Assembly: GCA_020081605.1 (NCBI GenBank)
Contig: JAHREC010000049.1
Coordinates: 62,001 to 126,000, forward strand
From: Albifimbria verrucaria
Lineage: Eukaryota; Ascomycota; Sordariomycetes; Hypocreales; Stachybotryaceae
Direction of reading: 5' to 3'
DNA: 64,000 nt
The notes beneath the pieces were generated by a model. The model worked only from the letters and a program-made list of their open reading frames with translations, ran no database searches and was not told the origin of the DNA. A program made the position numbers and the translations under genes. Positions 12,055-22,880 of this stretch are shown in pieces (the stretch's first letter is position 1; each line of letters opens with the position of its first letter).

Positions 12055-13939
12055 TCAGGCGGATGCAGGAGGGTTTATCATGCTTGGCGACACGACTCTA
12101 CCTCGAGCAAAGCGTTTATCCAGCCAACTCAGATGAAAGAACCAGGCTAAAACCAAGACAAAGGTCACAAGGGTGGCGCTTGCTAGGACCATCCATCCAG
12201 ATGAGTGTATATGCATTCGTCGGGATCCTTCCTCATCTTCCGTCATGTATATAAATTCAGCACCACAGAATGTCGCAATGGTGGTAACGGGAAGAAAAAT
12301 CAGTGTCAGAAGTGCAATGCTTCTCAGACTACTGCTGTCTTTCATCAAGATACCGCTGTCTTGGAGCGATACGTGGCTGAAGAACTAATGCAAATGTGTT
12401 AAATATCTCATCAATTAATACTGTTATATCAACATACCAGACTGATCATGTTGTTGATTCGCTTGTCAAACGTGGTACCTCTCTCAATCACGGACTGGAT
12501 GAAACGGCGGCGGTATCTAAAGGCATCGCGTGTTTTTCTTGCAAGAAACGATGGATTATGGAGAAATTCGATGTCATGGTGCTCAACCAGCCCATTTATT
12601 GTAGCCAGAAGACCATTTGCACCCTCAAGGATGAGAATCATGTGATCAACCAGGAGATGCAATCCAGAAAAGTCTATATCGTGCAATGGTTTCAAGGGTC
12701 GACCTGTAAGATATCCGAGGTTCTATTCAATAATTAATATTTGTTTCAAAGCCACACATGATGCATAACTAACCCGTTGTTCTGTTCCAAATACCTCAAT
12801 GAGGCTTGTCATTTCATTATCCAGAGCAATAGAGAGATTGTACATTATCAACTCCCATAGAATGTAAGGATGCTCCAGCACTTCATTGACTTGTAACATA
12901 TCAGGGAGAGCTTCTAGTTGACAAATCAGTTGGATTGGTGGCCCAAAGCAAATCAACGTAACGTTGGATTGCTTGCGTTGGAAATTTTCAATGAGCTGTC
13001 CCTTCTGCAACTTCGCGTCCTGGAACTCCGCTGGCTTCTCGCCGGCAGAGAAGCGTCGCTGCTGACTCAAAGGTACAGCTTCCAGGTTGCTGCAAAGGGT
13101 GCATCATCTGCAAGAAGTACATATGCACCGAGAGACCAGTTCTTATCCGAATCAGGTCCGACATGTCTGAATGGGATCCTTATGCCTGACGAAGACTGCT
13201 CTTGTGGTGAGAGACTGGTTTTTGACGAAGCAAGCTTATTGAGAAGACTTCCAATACTGCTAAACAAATCTTTGTCGTTGTGCTGTGGTTGTTTAAACTC
13301 TTCTTCACGCTCAATTTTTTCAGGAGAAAGTGAAGCCAGGTACCTGGAAAAGTCATGGTTAGAAATGCAACGTGCTCAATTGGACAATTAGACTATACAA
13401 AGAGAGTATTCATTTTTCCTCACATGTCCAAATGAGTTGAGGACATTTTGGCACGTTTCTTCTAGAAAAGCGCCTGGGATATTGAATTTGTGGACAAGAG
13501 CTTTAAGTCCTGCAAACAATTCGTCGTTGTACAGGTCTGGCGGAGCGATTCTTTCGCAGGTTAGTATGATGACCTGTATCTGTTATGCTGCCCTTAACGG
13601 TCACTCACATGATGGTTAATGGAGCAGCTTCGATAGCATCTATCTCACTCGCTCGTTGACTCTGGCGGCGATTCATTTGGGGGCCTGTGTGAAAGTGACA
13701 CACAGGTTCAATTAGTGGGCCCTACGTGGGATTGCCAGCATATTTTCTTACCATGGTGCCACTGCAGGATTGTGCAAAGGTATTCGTCTCCGTCCTCGTT
13801 CAGTATACTCGCATATCGTTCTAGACTCTGCGCGGGGTTGGCGAAAAGGACATCTCTCTTTGATCAAGCTTGAGGGCGCCACCCAGGTCAGATGGTGGTC
13901 AGACTCTGAATAATGAAGGACTGAGGTGGTGGTGTTCAT
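12055..13939 (-). CDS. CorA-like membrane protein, frameshifted
   Basis: Member of the large fungal group with a CorA-like Mg2+ transporter domain (PF01544-like) near the C-terminus. The last exon encodes the diagnostic end: a MKDSSSLRSIALLTLIFLP stretch opening the first helix, then a second helix (VLASATLVTFVLVLAWFF). Upstream exons give the helical soluble part (about 12429-12695 and 12723-13070) and an N-terminal part up to about 13939. Introns with good borders include about 12370-12430, 12700-12765 and one at about 13682-13750. The GMN-type pore motif of true CorA channels is not seen; the equivalent place reads F-C-G-A-E-F, common for these divergent fungal members, so ion transport is not assured. 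Frame breaks: T run near 13070 (one base short), and probably near 13390 and 13850. Start codon uncertain. Confidence 0.7.
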
Positions 13940-14673
13940 CCTGAGCCTGATTCCAGAGCCTGACGCCAAGCCAATATATAACAAGGATAGTTATTGGGCG
14001 TGCTTGTGAGGCTGAACACTACATGAATGACTGCCGGCTTATATCCCCGACTTATTCTTGGACACACCAATTGAAAGTTTCACCCCGGATTCATTGGGCC
14101 GCGACAAGGGTCACTACCCTGTCTTCATTGCTTTGCCGCTCAGCGGGAAATTTCAACCTCAGCCAACACGATGCTCTATTGGTGGCCTGATCTTGAGACA
14201 AGCTAGGTTGTTTCAATCCTGCAACCACAGCGGCAAGTCAGCGACATAGTAACAAGCCAAATTAGCACAGGCTGCGGCACGTGGGAAATAAAGATGGGAA
14301 CCCACCCCGCGTAGACATGAGCCGGTACATCTCTAGCGGCTTGTCCAATATTTGTTTGAACGACGATTTGCACCTCGCTTTTGATTATTACTCCGCTGGG
14401 AGATCGTTCAATAATGCCAAATAGCAACTCGGGAGCTAACTGGCCAGTCCAAAGCAGACTTCACGGCAGAGCCCAGAAACGCAACAAGGTTGTACAACCT
14501 ACTGGAGGATCAAACGGTCAGACTAGCCAAGTACGCGACGGAAACAACACAGCCGCCCAGGGAAACGCCCAAAGTGGTGTAGAAGGCAACAAACACCTCT
14601 AAACATCTCGCAGTCATGGATCCACCCAGGGTAGCAACAGGTAACTACAAAGATGAGGAGGCTGTGAGAACCT
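13940..14673. other. divergent intergenic region
   Basis: Spacer of about 0.7 kb between the CorA-like gene (-) and the HET-type membrane gene (+); both promoters should lie here. No specific element recognised. An ATG at about 14616 does not splice cleanly into the downstream gene. Confidence 0.4.
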
Positions 14674-17565
14674 ATGCATTCATGCCCAAGCTCATCTTGG
14701 ACTAATCCTTATCAGACGTACATTGATCAGATGCCTCCACAGACTAAGATACAGCCCATTGCTCTCACTACGGCTCGTTACAGCTACAATGATACCGAGC
14801 AAGGCACACATAGAGGCAAAGACGTCCTTGGTCGCGACTTCGTTGGCCCCTACGATGATCGACAGATAGATCCTGTGAGCGGCAAGTTCGTGCCGCTTAA
14901 GGTACAGAGCACCAACGCTGTGTTGAAAGGCTCCGGAGGAACGACCTGGAGAAGACGACTAATTAAGAATGTTGGGCCACTTTCTATGAGACTTGCCAAC
15001 TGGGCTTTCACCAAAATACCCGATGATAATGAGTCCTCCGACGCATTCAGGGACTTGCTCCCAGCTCTTGATTACATGTGGAAAGCTGTAGTTCTTCTCG
15101 TTCCTATGATATTTATTGTATGTGCAATCCTCCCTGTTCTTATTTATTATCTTATTGACCTGATGCAAGTCGCCGTTCTTCCGTGTTTCTGGAGGAGAGA
15201 TTATAAACGGCAGGCGCTATTCCCTGTCCCCTACCGGTACTACGGCCGTGCAAAGAAGAGCAGAAACGAGAAAGACGACAAGATTGCGCAACCTCGGCTT
15301 CAGAACACTATCCGGTCTCGCATCAATACTGGTCCCAAAGTTCCCATGGTTCCTATGGTCAGTTATTCTGATACGGCATCAGTAAGTACAGCAGAAGACG
15401 AAAAGGTAAAGACATCAGGCAGGGGCCGACTTGAAAGAGTGTTGCTCCCTCGACGACTATGCTTCTTGGACCAAAAGCCGACGAGAGAGATTGATGCGGA
15501 CAACGGGGAAGTGTTCTTTGAATACCATTCTACCAACGTTAAGCAGGTAAGACCAATCAGTGGTCATAATTTGATAGGCGTAATGCTAACTTCAACAGTG
15601 GATGAAAGAGAATAACCAAGGCTGTCCTGAATATCTCTTCGTCGCTTTCAGTTCGAAGCAATTCTGGACAGCCCCTGATGCTGAGAGATTGCACGAGCTT
15701 GCCCGCCATGCTACAGAGGAAGCAGGACTCCAGTGTTACTGGCTGTCCTTAAACTGCATGGCCGACGAGAACGATAGTCCTACTGTGCAGGCTCTCGATG
15801 TAAGTCTCAACCATATTCCGACACCCGTCGCCTTTAACTTAAACCTCCTAGGTTTGGAGAATCAGTGACGTTATTCGAGGTTGCAAAAAGCTGGTTGTGA
15901 TGCTCAGAACACCGGAAACGGAAGAGTCTATCGACCTCCTTCTCAGGCAATGGGGCGAGTCGATCTGGACCTTCCCTGAAATTCTTCTCAGTCCCGGAAA
16001 GCGTATTACTACCTATCACTACAGTGCAATTACAGCTGGGCAACCTGTTCGAACAATCATTCCTAAGAATCAATTTTCGGCTCGCTGTCTTGCAACAGAT
16101 GATGACAGGTACCAAGTTCGGCGACTACTTGACCATTATAGTGGCAACCTTAAGTTGAGTGATCTTGAGTTGATGACGGTGGCATTGCACTGCTTCAGCT
16201 CGAGAAAAACAAAGGGCCTCTTCTTGGCTGGGGACTACTCATATGCTCTGATGGGCTTGTTGGGGCATAGACCTCATATTTCTTGGAGTGACTCCGCGTT
16301 CTTGGCATTTGCTCGGTAAGTCAGCTCTAGATGATAGCTGATCTTTGCTAATCTCATGCAGCCTGTCCCTCGAAAACTACAACAGTCGACTTTTCGAACG
16401 TTTCGTCTGTCTCTTGCCTGCCGAACATGGTCAAGCATGGCACAAAACACAGGATGCCTTTGGTGCACAGCTCTGGGATATCGAGCCCAGTGTGCAAGTT
16501 GCTGGTATCGGCGTCTACGATGAGAATGTGTGCGATCCTTCTGAAGAGCTATTTGAGAGAGAATTTTTTCTTAAAGCGGCAGACGAGGAAACCGAAATAT
16601 CTGATCCTGGTGATGGAGCGGTCGACAAGGGAGAAGGAAGCATGCCAAATTACCAAAAACCCAGCGATACGGCCCATTCGGAGCTCCGCGAAGATGATGT
16701 TGTCATTCTTGACGGCTGCTATGCCGCTACAGTGTTTTGGGATAAATTTAGACCTGTTTGGCACGCGAAGAAGCTCTCGTTCAAGAGAAAGGTGCTTAAG
16801 TGGGTTCTTCGTGTCAATTTTATTCCTTTCCTTATTGGAATAATTCTCGCAGCATTCAGCCGGCCACTGCAGCCAGTGGACTCTTTCATGGCAGCATCCA
16901 TGCGCCAACCTCGTCAAAGTAACCCCATAGAAGTTGCAGCAGCCATATTCCTCGTATACAGCTTCGGAATTTATGTTGCAGGTCCTTTCATTATACGCAC
17001 CGTTTACGGAGGAAAGTTTTGGGACACACAGCCATGGTTCTTTGGTTTTGAGGGCTATCTCCCCATTGAGGAGATTGAGGCCAAGATATTTGGTCTCCGG
17101 AAAGGCCGTCTCATGTGGAGCCCTTATGCCTCTTCTACTCTGTCGCATCATGAAATAAAGGACAATCGATGGGTGATACCTCGGGATCCCACGGAAGACC
17201 CTGAAACCGCACGACTCGTCGAGAAGGCAAAGAACGCAAAGCCAGGTGATATGCGGGTGAGCGATTTGAATCTACTACCGTACTTCTTTTACTGACCATT
17301 GTCGCCATAGGTATTTACAATCGTCGACACATACTCAATGACTGCAACGCTATTTGAGGCTAGAAGGCCCCCAGAGGCCCTGCTGGTCTGTGGCAGCGAA
17401 GGCGGAATGCAGCGAGCTCTGGGTTGCTCATTCGAATGGACAACCTCTACCTTTTACAAGGAGACGGTGATTCGTATTGAAACGCGAACTCTACAGAGAA
17501 TGGACAGGATTCCAAGAGTTCGCCTCGGCATTCAGAGGCAGGAGAAACCAACCAAACGGAATTGA
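14674..17565 (+). CDS. HET-type fungal membrane protein, intact
   Basis: Five exons joined by four clean introns (15547-15598, 15800-15851, 16316-16361, 17257-17310) give one uninterrupted reading frame of roughly 900 residues. An N-terminal hydrophilic region leads to a long hydrophobic segment (YMWKAVVLLVPMIFIVCAIL and on). A soluble block follows with WRISDVIRG, a conserved R-W-G-x-x-x-W-T-x-P-E motif (RQWGESIWTFPEILLS) and a downstream DYSYALMGLLGHRP. The W-T-x-P-E motif is typical of heterokaryon-incompatibility-like (HET, TIR-fold) fungal proteins. Two more helices follow near 16800-17010, then a soluble tail. I infer a membrane-tethered HET-related protein, possibly in self/non-self recognition, but this subfamily has no established role. 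The start may be 14674 or the ATG at 14731. It contains several four- and five-base G/C runs yet has no frame break. Confidence 0.7.
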
Positions 17566-17587
17566 TACTAAACACCGTTGCCACTCA

Positions 17588-17866
17588 GTGTTGGGTTGTA
17601 ATAATGGGCTATAATGATGAACTATAATGATGGGCTGTGATGTGGTCTGGATTGTGTCTTTTATATCTCTTTATATCTCTTAATATCTCTTTTCATCAAC
17701 CCTAATAGCTTGTAGAGCCCCTTCTGAGTTCTCTCTAATGCTAGGCTCTACATTGTGGTGGCTTTGACCGCCCCCATGCTCGAGGAACCGGACACGGAAG
17801 CCAGAGGCGAAGCTTAATAAGCCTTTGAAAGATCTGTTTTCAGTCGCTTCTCTGGTTGCAAGATAA
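17588..17866 (+). repeat. LTR-like dispersed repeat, copy 1
   Basis: The segment 17723-17866 is repeated in the same orientation at 24180-24322. Upstream, 17588-17750 begins TGTTGG and ends CTACA, compatible with a short LTR bounded by TG..CA, containing several copies of ATATCTCTT and of AATGATG. I see no reverse transcriptase or integrase. It could be a solo LTR plus leader or a fragment of another element; strand and class are inference. Confidence 0.5.
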
Positions 17867-18672
17867 GACATAGCCCTAGTCATTACGGGAATGTGAACCC
17901 TTCCAGTAGGGGTAAGTAAAGCGGAAAGCCGAGTGGGCTCTAGGGTGTGCCAAAGGCAAGGTCAATAGTTATATCAAGGATCCCTAGCAAAAGCCTTCGG
18001 CAATGATTGCATCGGCCCAGCCTCGCTACGCTCGATATTACGATTGATAGGCCTCGAGGCATCTGGGTTAGCATTATTATAACAGAGCTCAGGGCTCGAG
18101 GCAGGAGGTAGAAAAAAACTAAGAGTATATTATCAAAAGATATATTAATCCTTAATTAATTACTGTATAAATTAATACCTTTTCATATTTTTAAATATAT
18201 ATATATTTCTTTTAATTTATTACCTCAAATTATCTAGTTTAATTATCTATATATATATATATATATATTCAGTATAAACTAAATTAAGTTATATAATATA
18301 TTTTCAATACTGGATTATGATACAGCGTTGTAGAATGGAAATTATAAAAGATATTCATATATATTGATTATATAAGAAAGTAGCTAGTTAGTAATATAAG
18401 CTTACCCATAGCTACAACCTCTGAACAAACTAGTTAGGGCCCCGGAAGTGTCTCTATTGAATCTTAAACCTCATCTACCTCTGTTTTCCTTTCCTCTCTT
18501 CATATATTCACTCATGGCCTCGCATATCATGTGTAACTAGCAGCGGCGCTGTACTGAGATAGCTGATTTGCCTTGCGACACATAATACTAAATGTAAAGA
18601 TGTAAGAGATATCAAAGCAGTTCTACTATATACCGCTAATAGAGTATAGCCGAGGTTTTTACCAACATAGAA
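17867..18672. repeat. AT-rich block with TA microsatellite
   Basis: From about 18110 to 18410 the sequence is extremely AT-rich, including an alternating TA run at about 18248-18268. No coding potential. It follows directly on the LTR-like repeat, so an eroded transposon is possible but not shown. Confidence 0.5.
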
Positions 18673-19772
18673 CTATACCTTTAATAATATAAAGTTTAGC
18701 CCATTAGCATCCGGCTGTCCGCCCCGTGCTAGGACACTGATTTCTCCCGGGTGCCTCCAGTGTAGAATCGCTACAACAATAAACATAAGCAACGAGTCAA
18801 AGATATAAAGATAGGCCTCGGATGTCATAAGGGGACCTTTGCTTCCTCCAATGAACTCTATCGCTCGGAACAGGGACCGAAATATAACCAGGCCTCCAAC
18901 GCCATAGAGCGTTTGAAGGTAAACTCGCCAGCGAATGTTCGGGTTACGGGAAGCCGGCGTGGGGGCCTGGTTCATCCTGCGATGGAACATTCCGGCCACA
19001 AGCATGAAGAACATGAACCAGAAGCTCTGGATGAACAGACTTGTGATCACCAGTGCATTTCCAATCCTGCCCATAATTTCATTATTGCGGCCACCAGCGA
19101 TAAGTCCACCGGCTATGTTTGTCAGAAAAAGTAATCAAAGAAGAACCCCACAGTCCAGGGCAGAGCTTCGGGCGTAACTTACCACCAGATTGAAGCAACA
19201 AGCAGGCAATATCGCCAGTCACAAACACCTTTGTGATCAAGCGCTGCTTGATCAAGGCGTGCGCATCGCCGTCGACCAAACTTACAATTCGTCCGAGGAT
19301 CATGTAGATGGAGGCCGAGAATAATGCTGGCCCGAGAAGGATGTAGATGCTCTGGATGATGTAGGTCATCAACCTCCAACAACCCGGCTCCTGCTTCGCA
19401 GACCCCGTTCGAGCGGCGTATCCGATAAACTCAACTACAAATAAATCTGTCAGTCATGTCGCTGCGTGCTAAGGGTCGTCGTGGACGGTTTAGTAGCGTA
19501 CATATGCAGCCGAGCACAAGGCAAGTCAGAAACCATGCTTTTGTTTTCCACATTTGCCAACCGTGCAGAATCCCAGAGGCAAGAAACAGGAGGCAGAAAA
19601 TGATGGCCGGGGCGAGAGAGGGTACATATCGGTACATGGACCAAGGGGCTTCTCGCCAGTTGGGATTGCAAAGGACAGACATGTCGAACGGACGAATGAC
19701 GGGATGTGATACAAGACGACTGGACGACCCTGAAGTGATCGATTTCTGACACACGAAGAACCTGAGAGACAT
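18673..19772 (-). CDS. RTA1-like 7-TM protein (lipid-translocating exporter family), intact
   Basis: Fungal RTA1/RSB1-type membrane protein of the plasma membrane; the family is linked to lipid translocation and resistance to toxic compounds. Three exons are joined in frame by introns 19435-19501 and 19113-19181. The characteristic order is present: first helix (LAPAIIFCLLFLASGILHG), FEFIGYAAR, then LMTYIIQSIYILLGPALFSA, SIYMILGRIV, then GAGGLIAGG and helices to a soluble C-terminus. The Met at 19682 (MSVLCNPNWREAPW) is a more likely start than 19772, as family members have short extracellular N-termini. No frame break was found. Confidence 0.9.
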
Positions 19773-20706
19773 GGTTGAATGTGACTAGGTGCTAGATATA
19801 TACATGATATGATAATTGTTATCTGCAACCGCTGGTATCTGACTCCCCACAGACATTCCTGCACCTTTGAGCCACTGCCCCTTTCTTTGCCATGCTTGAT
19901 CTCTGGTCTACACAGCCAACGTTTGCAAGTTTCGACCTGAGATACTGGAGTCCCCCAAAATACACCGCCAGCTCCGCGGACACTACTATGCCTGACTGGC
20001 TACAAGGCCCATGATCTAGCATGACAGGTGTAGGTACATGGCTGGCCTCCGCGGATAGAACTATTTCCGATTGGTTGATATCTTTCTTTGTGGATAAGGT
20101 AGCATTCCACGGCCGGCTCAGCCACTGATTGGTTGTGGTCAACAAGCGGCCGCTTAGACTCTCCAAGATTTGAAATGGCTACCCTGGCAAAGCGGTTAGC
20201 AAAAAATAAAAAGAGCTAGCGAGGCGGCGCGGCCGAGGTATAACACGGCCGCAATGAGAAGCCCACGACGGGTGCCGTGTTCTACGCCAATGAAATTCAC
20301 CGGAGTACGGGGATGTACCTGAATGCACAGCCTTGGTAGTGGAGTCAATCCAAATTCTGAACCCGGGCATGGTTCACACTAGTGGACAAGATTGAATTAC
20401 GTGCCGGGCTTGAATATCTCAGAATAGGTCTTTGCACCGCATTGATATCATAGGATAGTGTCAAGAAATGATAGTAAAGGTCCAGCCAAGTTTCGTAGAG
20501 TGCACCTGACATCATCGTTCCCACCCGCACCCATCTCGTTGCATCTCCCGAGAGCCTATTTTGGACATATCGGGCATGGAAAGTTCTCCGCCTACTCCGT
20601 TATTAACTTATCTACTTAAATCACGAAGGAGCCGATGTAAAGCATAGGTGAACTATGTGTCTTCCACCTCGACCTGCAAGCCACTCGATAAGGCAACATT
20701 TCCATA
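19773..20706. promoter_or_regulatory. divergent intergenic region with CCAAT-like boxes
   Basis: About 0.9 kb between the RTA1-like gene (-) and feruloyl esterase gene (+). Several GATTGG/CCAAT-type pentamers occur, for example near 20070 and 20128, but such boxes are common. No ORF of note. Confidence 0.3.
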
Positions 20707-22412
20707 ATGGCCACCGCCTGCGTACCCGAGACCTTCAGCGGCCTCTCTCTCCTGGAGGTTCTATTCTTTCCATTGATACTGTTATGGTGACAAACTTTAG
20801 CGTTTCCGTCCCTTCTATATATCGATATGTCCAACCATCAACCCAGGTTACTGATGCCAATTTCTGTAACATCACGGTGTCCTACACCCACCCCGAGAAA
20901 AATGATAGCATTTTTGTGGAAGCATGGCTTCCCGTAGGCAACTGGAACCACCGGTTCATGGCTGTTGGTGGCGGCGGTACTATCACTGGCCGTTTTTCCC
21001 TGTCGTACAACAATATGTATGGTGCAATTGGCGATGGATATGCCACGATAACGACAGACGCTGGGCTCTCAAGCGCGCAGGACTTCAGCCCATGGGCTCT
21101 TCTTGAAAGCAGAGAAGTCAACTTGAACGCCTTGGAGAATATGGCCTCGGTGTCTCTGGGTGATGAGGTATTTGTTCTTGGCATTACTCACTCCAACGAT
21201 ACCAGACTAGATCACTGACTGTAAATGCAGGCGGTAATCGGCAAATCCCTCATTAAAAGCTTCTACGGCAAAGAACCTGATTATTCCTATTGGAATGGCT
21301 GCTCCCAGGGGCCGGCAAGGACTAGTCTTAGCGCAAAAGTATCCGACAGCATACGATGGAATATCGGTTGGCGCGCCTGCTATATACTGGACCAAGTTTG
21401 TTCCCAGTACTCAATGGCCCCAACAGGTTATGAATGAGTTGGGCAAGTATCCGCACCCCTGCGAGTTGGATGCTATTACAAGTATGGCCGTTTCCGCTTG
21501 CGATGAGATGGATGGTGTCGTGGACGGCATCATTGCTCAAGTCGATAAATGCCTGGCAAAGTTTGATCCTTTCCAGGCTGTTGGTACCTACGCTACATGT
21601 GCCCAAAGTGGCGGCCAAATACAAGTTACCAATGAAGCAGCCATGGTTGCCAACGCAACATGGCACGGAATGCGCAAAGCTGGCGGGGAATTCTCCTGGT
21701 ATGGACTCAATCCAGGGACTGATCTTACTGGTAACAAGCCGACTTCATATGGTCAGCCAGGGGTTGCGCAGACAGTATGCAGCAATTCGACTTGCACCGG
21801 TACAAAGAGTTCATTAGGACGACAATGGCTACAACTTTTCGTCGCTAAAGATCCTGCCTTCAACATGGACAATCTCACTCGAGCAGAGTTCGACGATCTA
21901 GTCAAGGGCAACATAAGAGAATACGCATCAACGGTCGAGTCGGCGGATCCCGATTTGTCTCAATTCCGTGCGGCTGGAGGCAAAATTGTCTCCTTCCATG
22001 GACTTGTAAGTAACGCGTTGCCGTCACTTTGCCGAATACGCTAACATGAAAAGGCCGACAACGTGATTCCCCCATGGGTTCTGATCATTATTATAAACAA
22101 GTGGAGTCCGTTCTGGGGACATATCCGATTTCTACCGGTATTATAAAGCCCCGGTCTAGGTCATTGCTTCGGGGTTCTAGCGACATGCCCACGGGGCTCT
22201 TTGAACAACTGCGCGTTTGGGTTGAAAACGGGACGGCGCCGGAGGAAACCCCCATCACAATAAAGGATTCAAGGGGTAATCGACAGAATCGCATACTTTG
22301 CCCATACCCGCAGGAAGCCCGGTTCAATAAGAGCTGTGGGGATTCTACCGTAGAGAAGTGCTGGTTCTGCGCTGTGCCTAATAAGTGTCAGCGATCTACA
22401 CCAAGACAGTAG
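20707..22412 (+). CDS. feruloyl esterase / tannase family, frameshifted
   Basis: Serine esterase that hydrolyses ester bonds in plant phenolics (ferulate or gallate esters). The order of the tannase/FAE-B family is visible: [31 protein letters not shown], the nucleophile Ser region NGCSQG followed by [19 protein letters not shown], then late acid and His regions. The CS-D-HC disulfide-linked triad is expected; the His-Cys pair lies around 22150-22175 across broken frames. Introns: 21168-21230 and 22006-22053. Six one-base deficits split the frame: 20751-20752, 21308-21311, 22069-22073, 22115-22118, 22153-22154, 22171-22174; three fall within 60 bp at the His region. No obvious signal peptide follows the ATG at 20707, so an upstream start or exon may be missing. 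Substrate cannot be fixed from sequence. Confidence 0.85.
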
Positions 22413-22685
22413 TGGGTTAGTGTTAGGAGAAAATGCTAGCGTTTAAATTCCCTTTGCAGCTAGCCAGTGGCCAAGGCCTCGCGTATGTAGAAGTCAGATG
22501 TTATATATAAGAATATGAAGTCAGACATGGGCTCTCACCTTTTCTCTTCAGCCTATTGCAGGGGTATATTTAATGGAACAGTTGTCCTGTGACACCAGTG
22601 TTAACAACGCAAGATGAATACCGCCTGCTTGATAAAGATTCAAAGCTGTTGCGATCATGGATACTAAATACTATATGGCCTTTCT
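22413..22685. other. short intergenic spacer
   Basis: Convergent spacer after the feruloyl esterase stop; nothing recognised. Confidence 0.4.
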
Positions 22686-22880
22686 TCAAGTTGTCGTAAT
22701 GCCAGTGCCACAGTAGTTCTCATACGGCGTGTGACTGGAATTTCCCCATCATGTCTGGAAGAAGACTTCATTGACGAATCCACCAAAGACGGAAAATGTG
22801 AGGATGAACGTCATGACCTTGGCTCCTGCATCTAGAACACCTCCGACAATGTTGTTATACTTGCAGAACCACACAGGGTG
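22686..22880 (-). pseudogene. C-terminal remnant of an OPT oligopeptide transporter
   Basis: Reading the reverse strand from about 22880 gives a family-typical C-terminus: YNNIVGGVLDAGAKVMTFIL, then FSVFGGF, then a W-W-G-N-type motif and a final Y-x-x-Y-C. Fungal OPT proteins usually end with this aromatic W-W-G-N segment and a short Cys-containing tail. Here the first Trp codon is TGA (22749-22751), a G-to-A change, so the frame is broken. Upstream sequence to about 23150 is open in pieces but not clearly transporter-like. I read it as a truncated gene relic. Confidence 0.6.

Noticed and set aside
12205..12402. Forward ORFs over the CorA-like gene
   Set aside because: They are shadows of the reverse-strand coding frame, which has family-specific membrane helices.
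18248..18268. TA repeat as an origin of replication
   Set aside because: AT-richness alone is not evidence; no other origin feature is visible.
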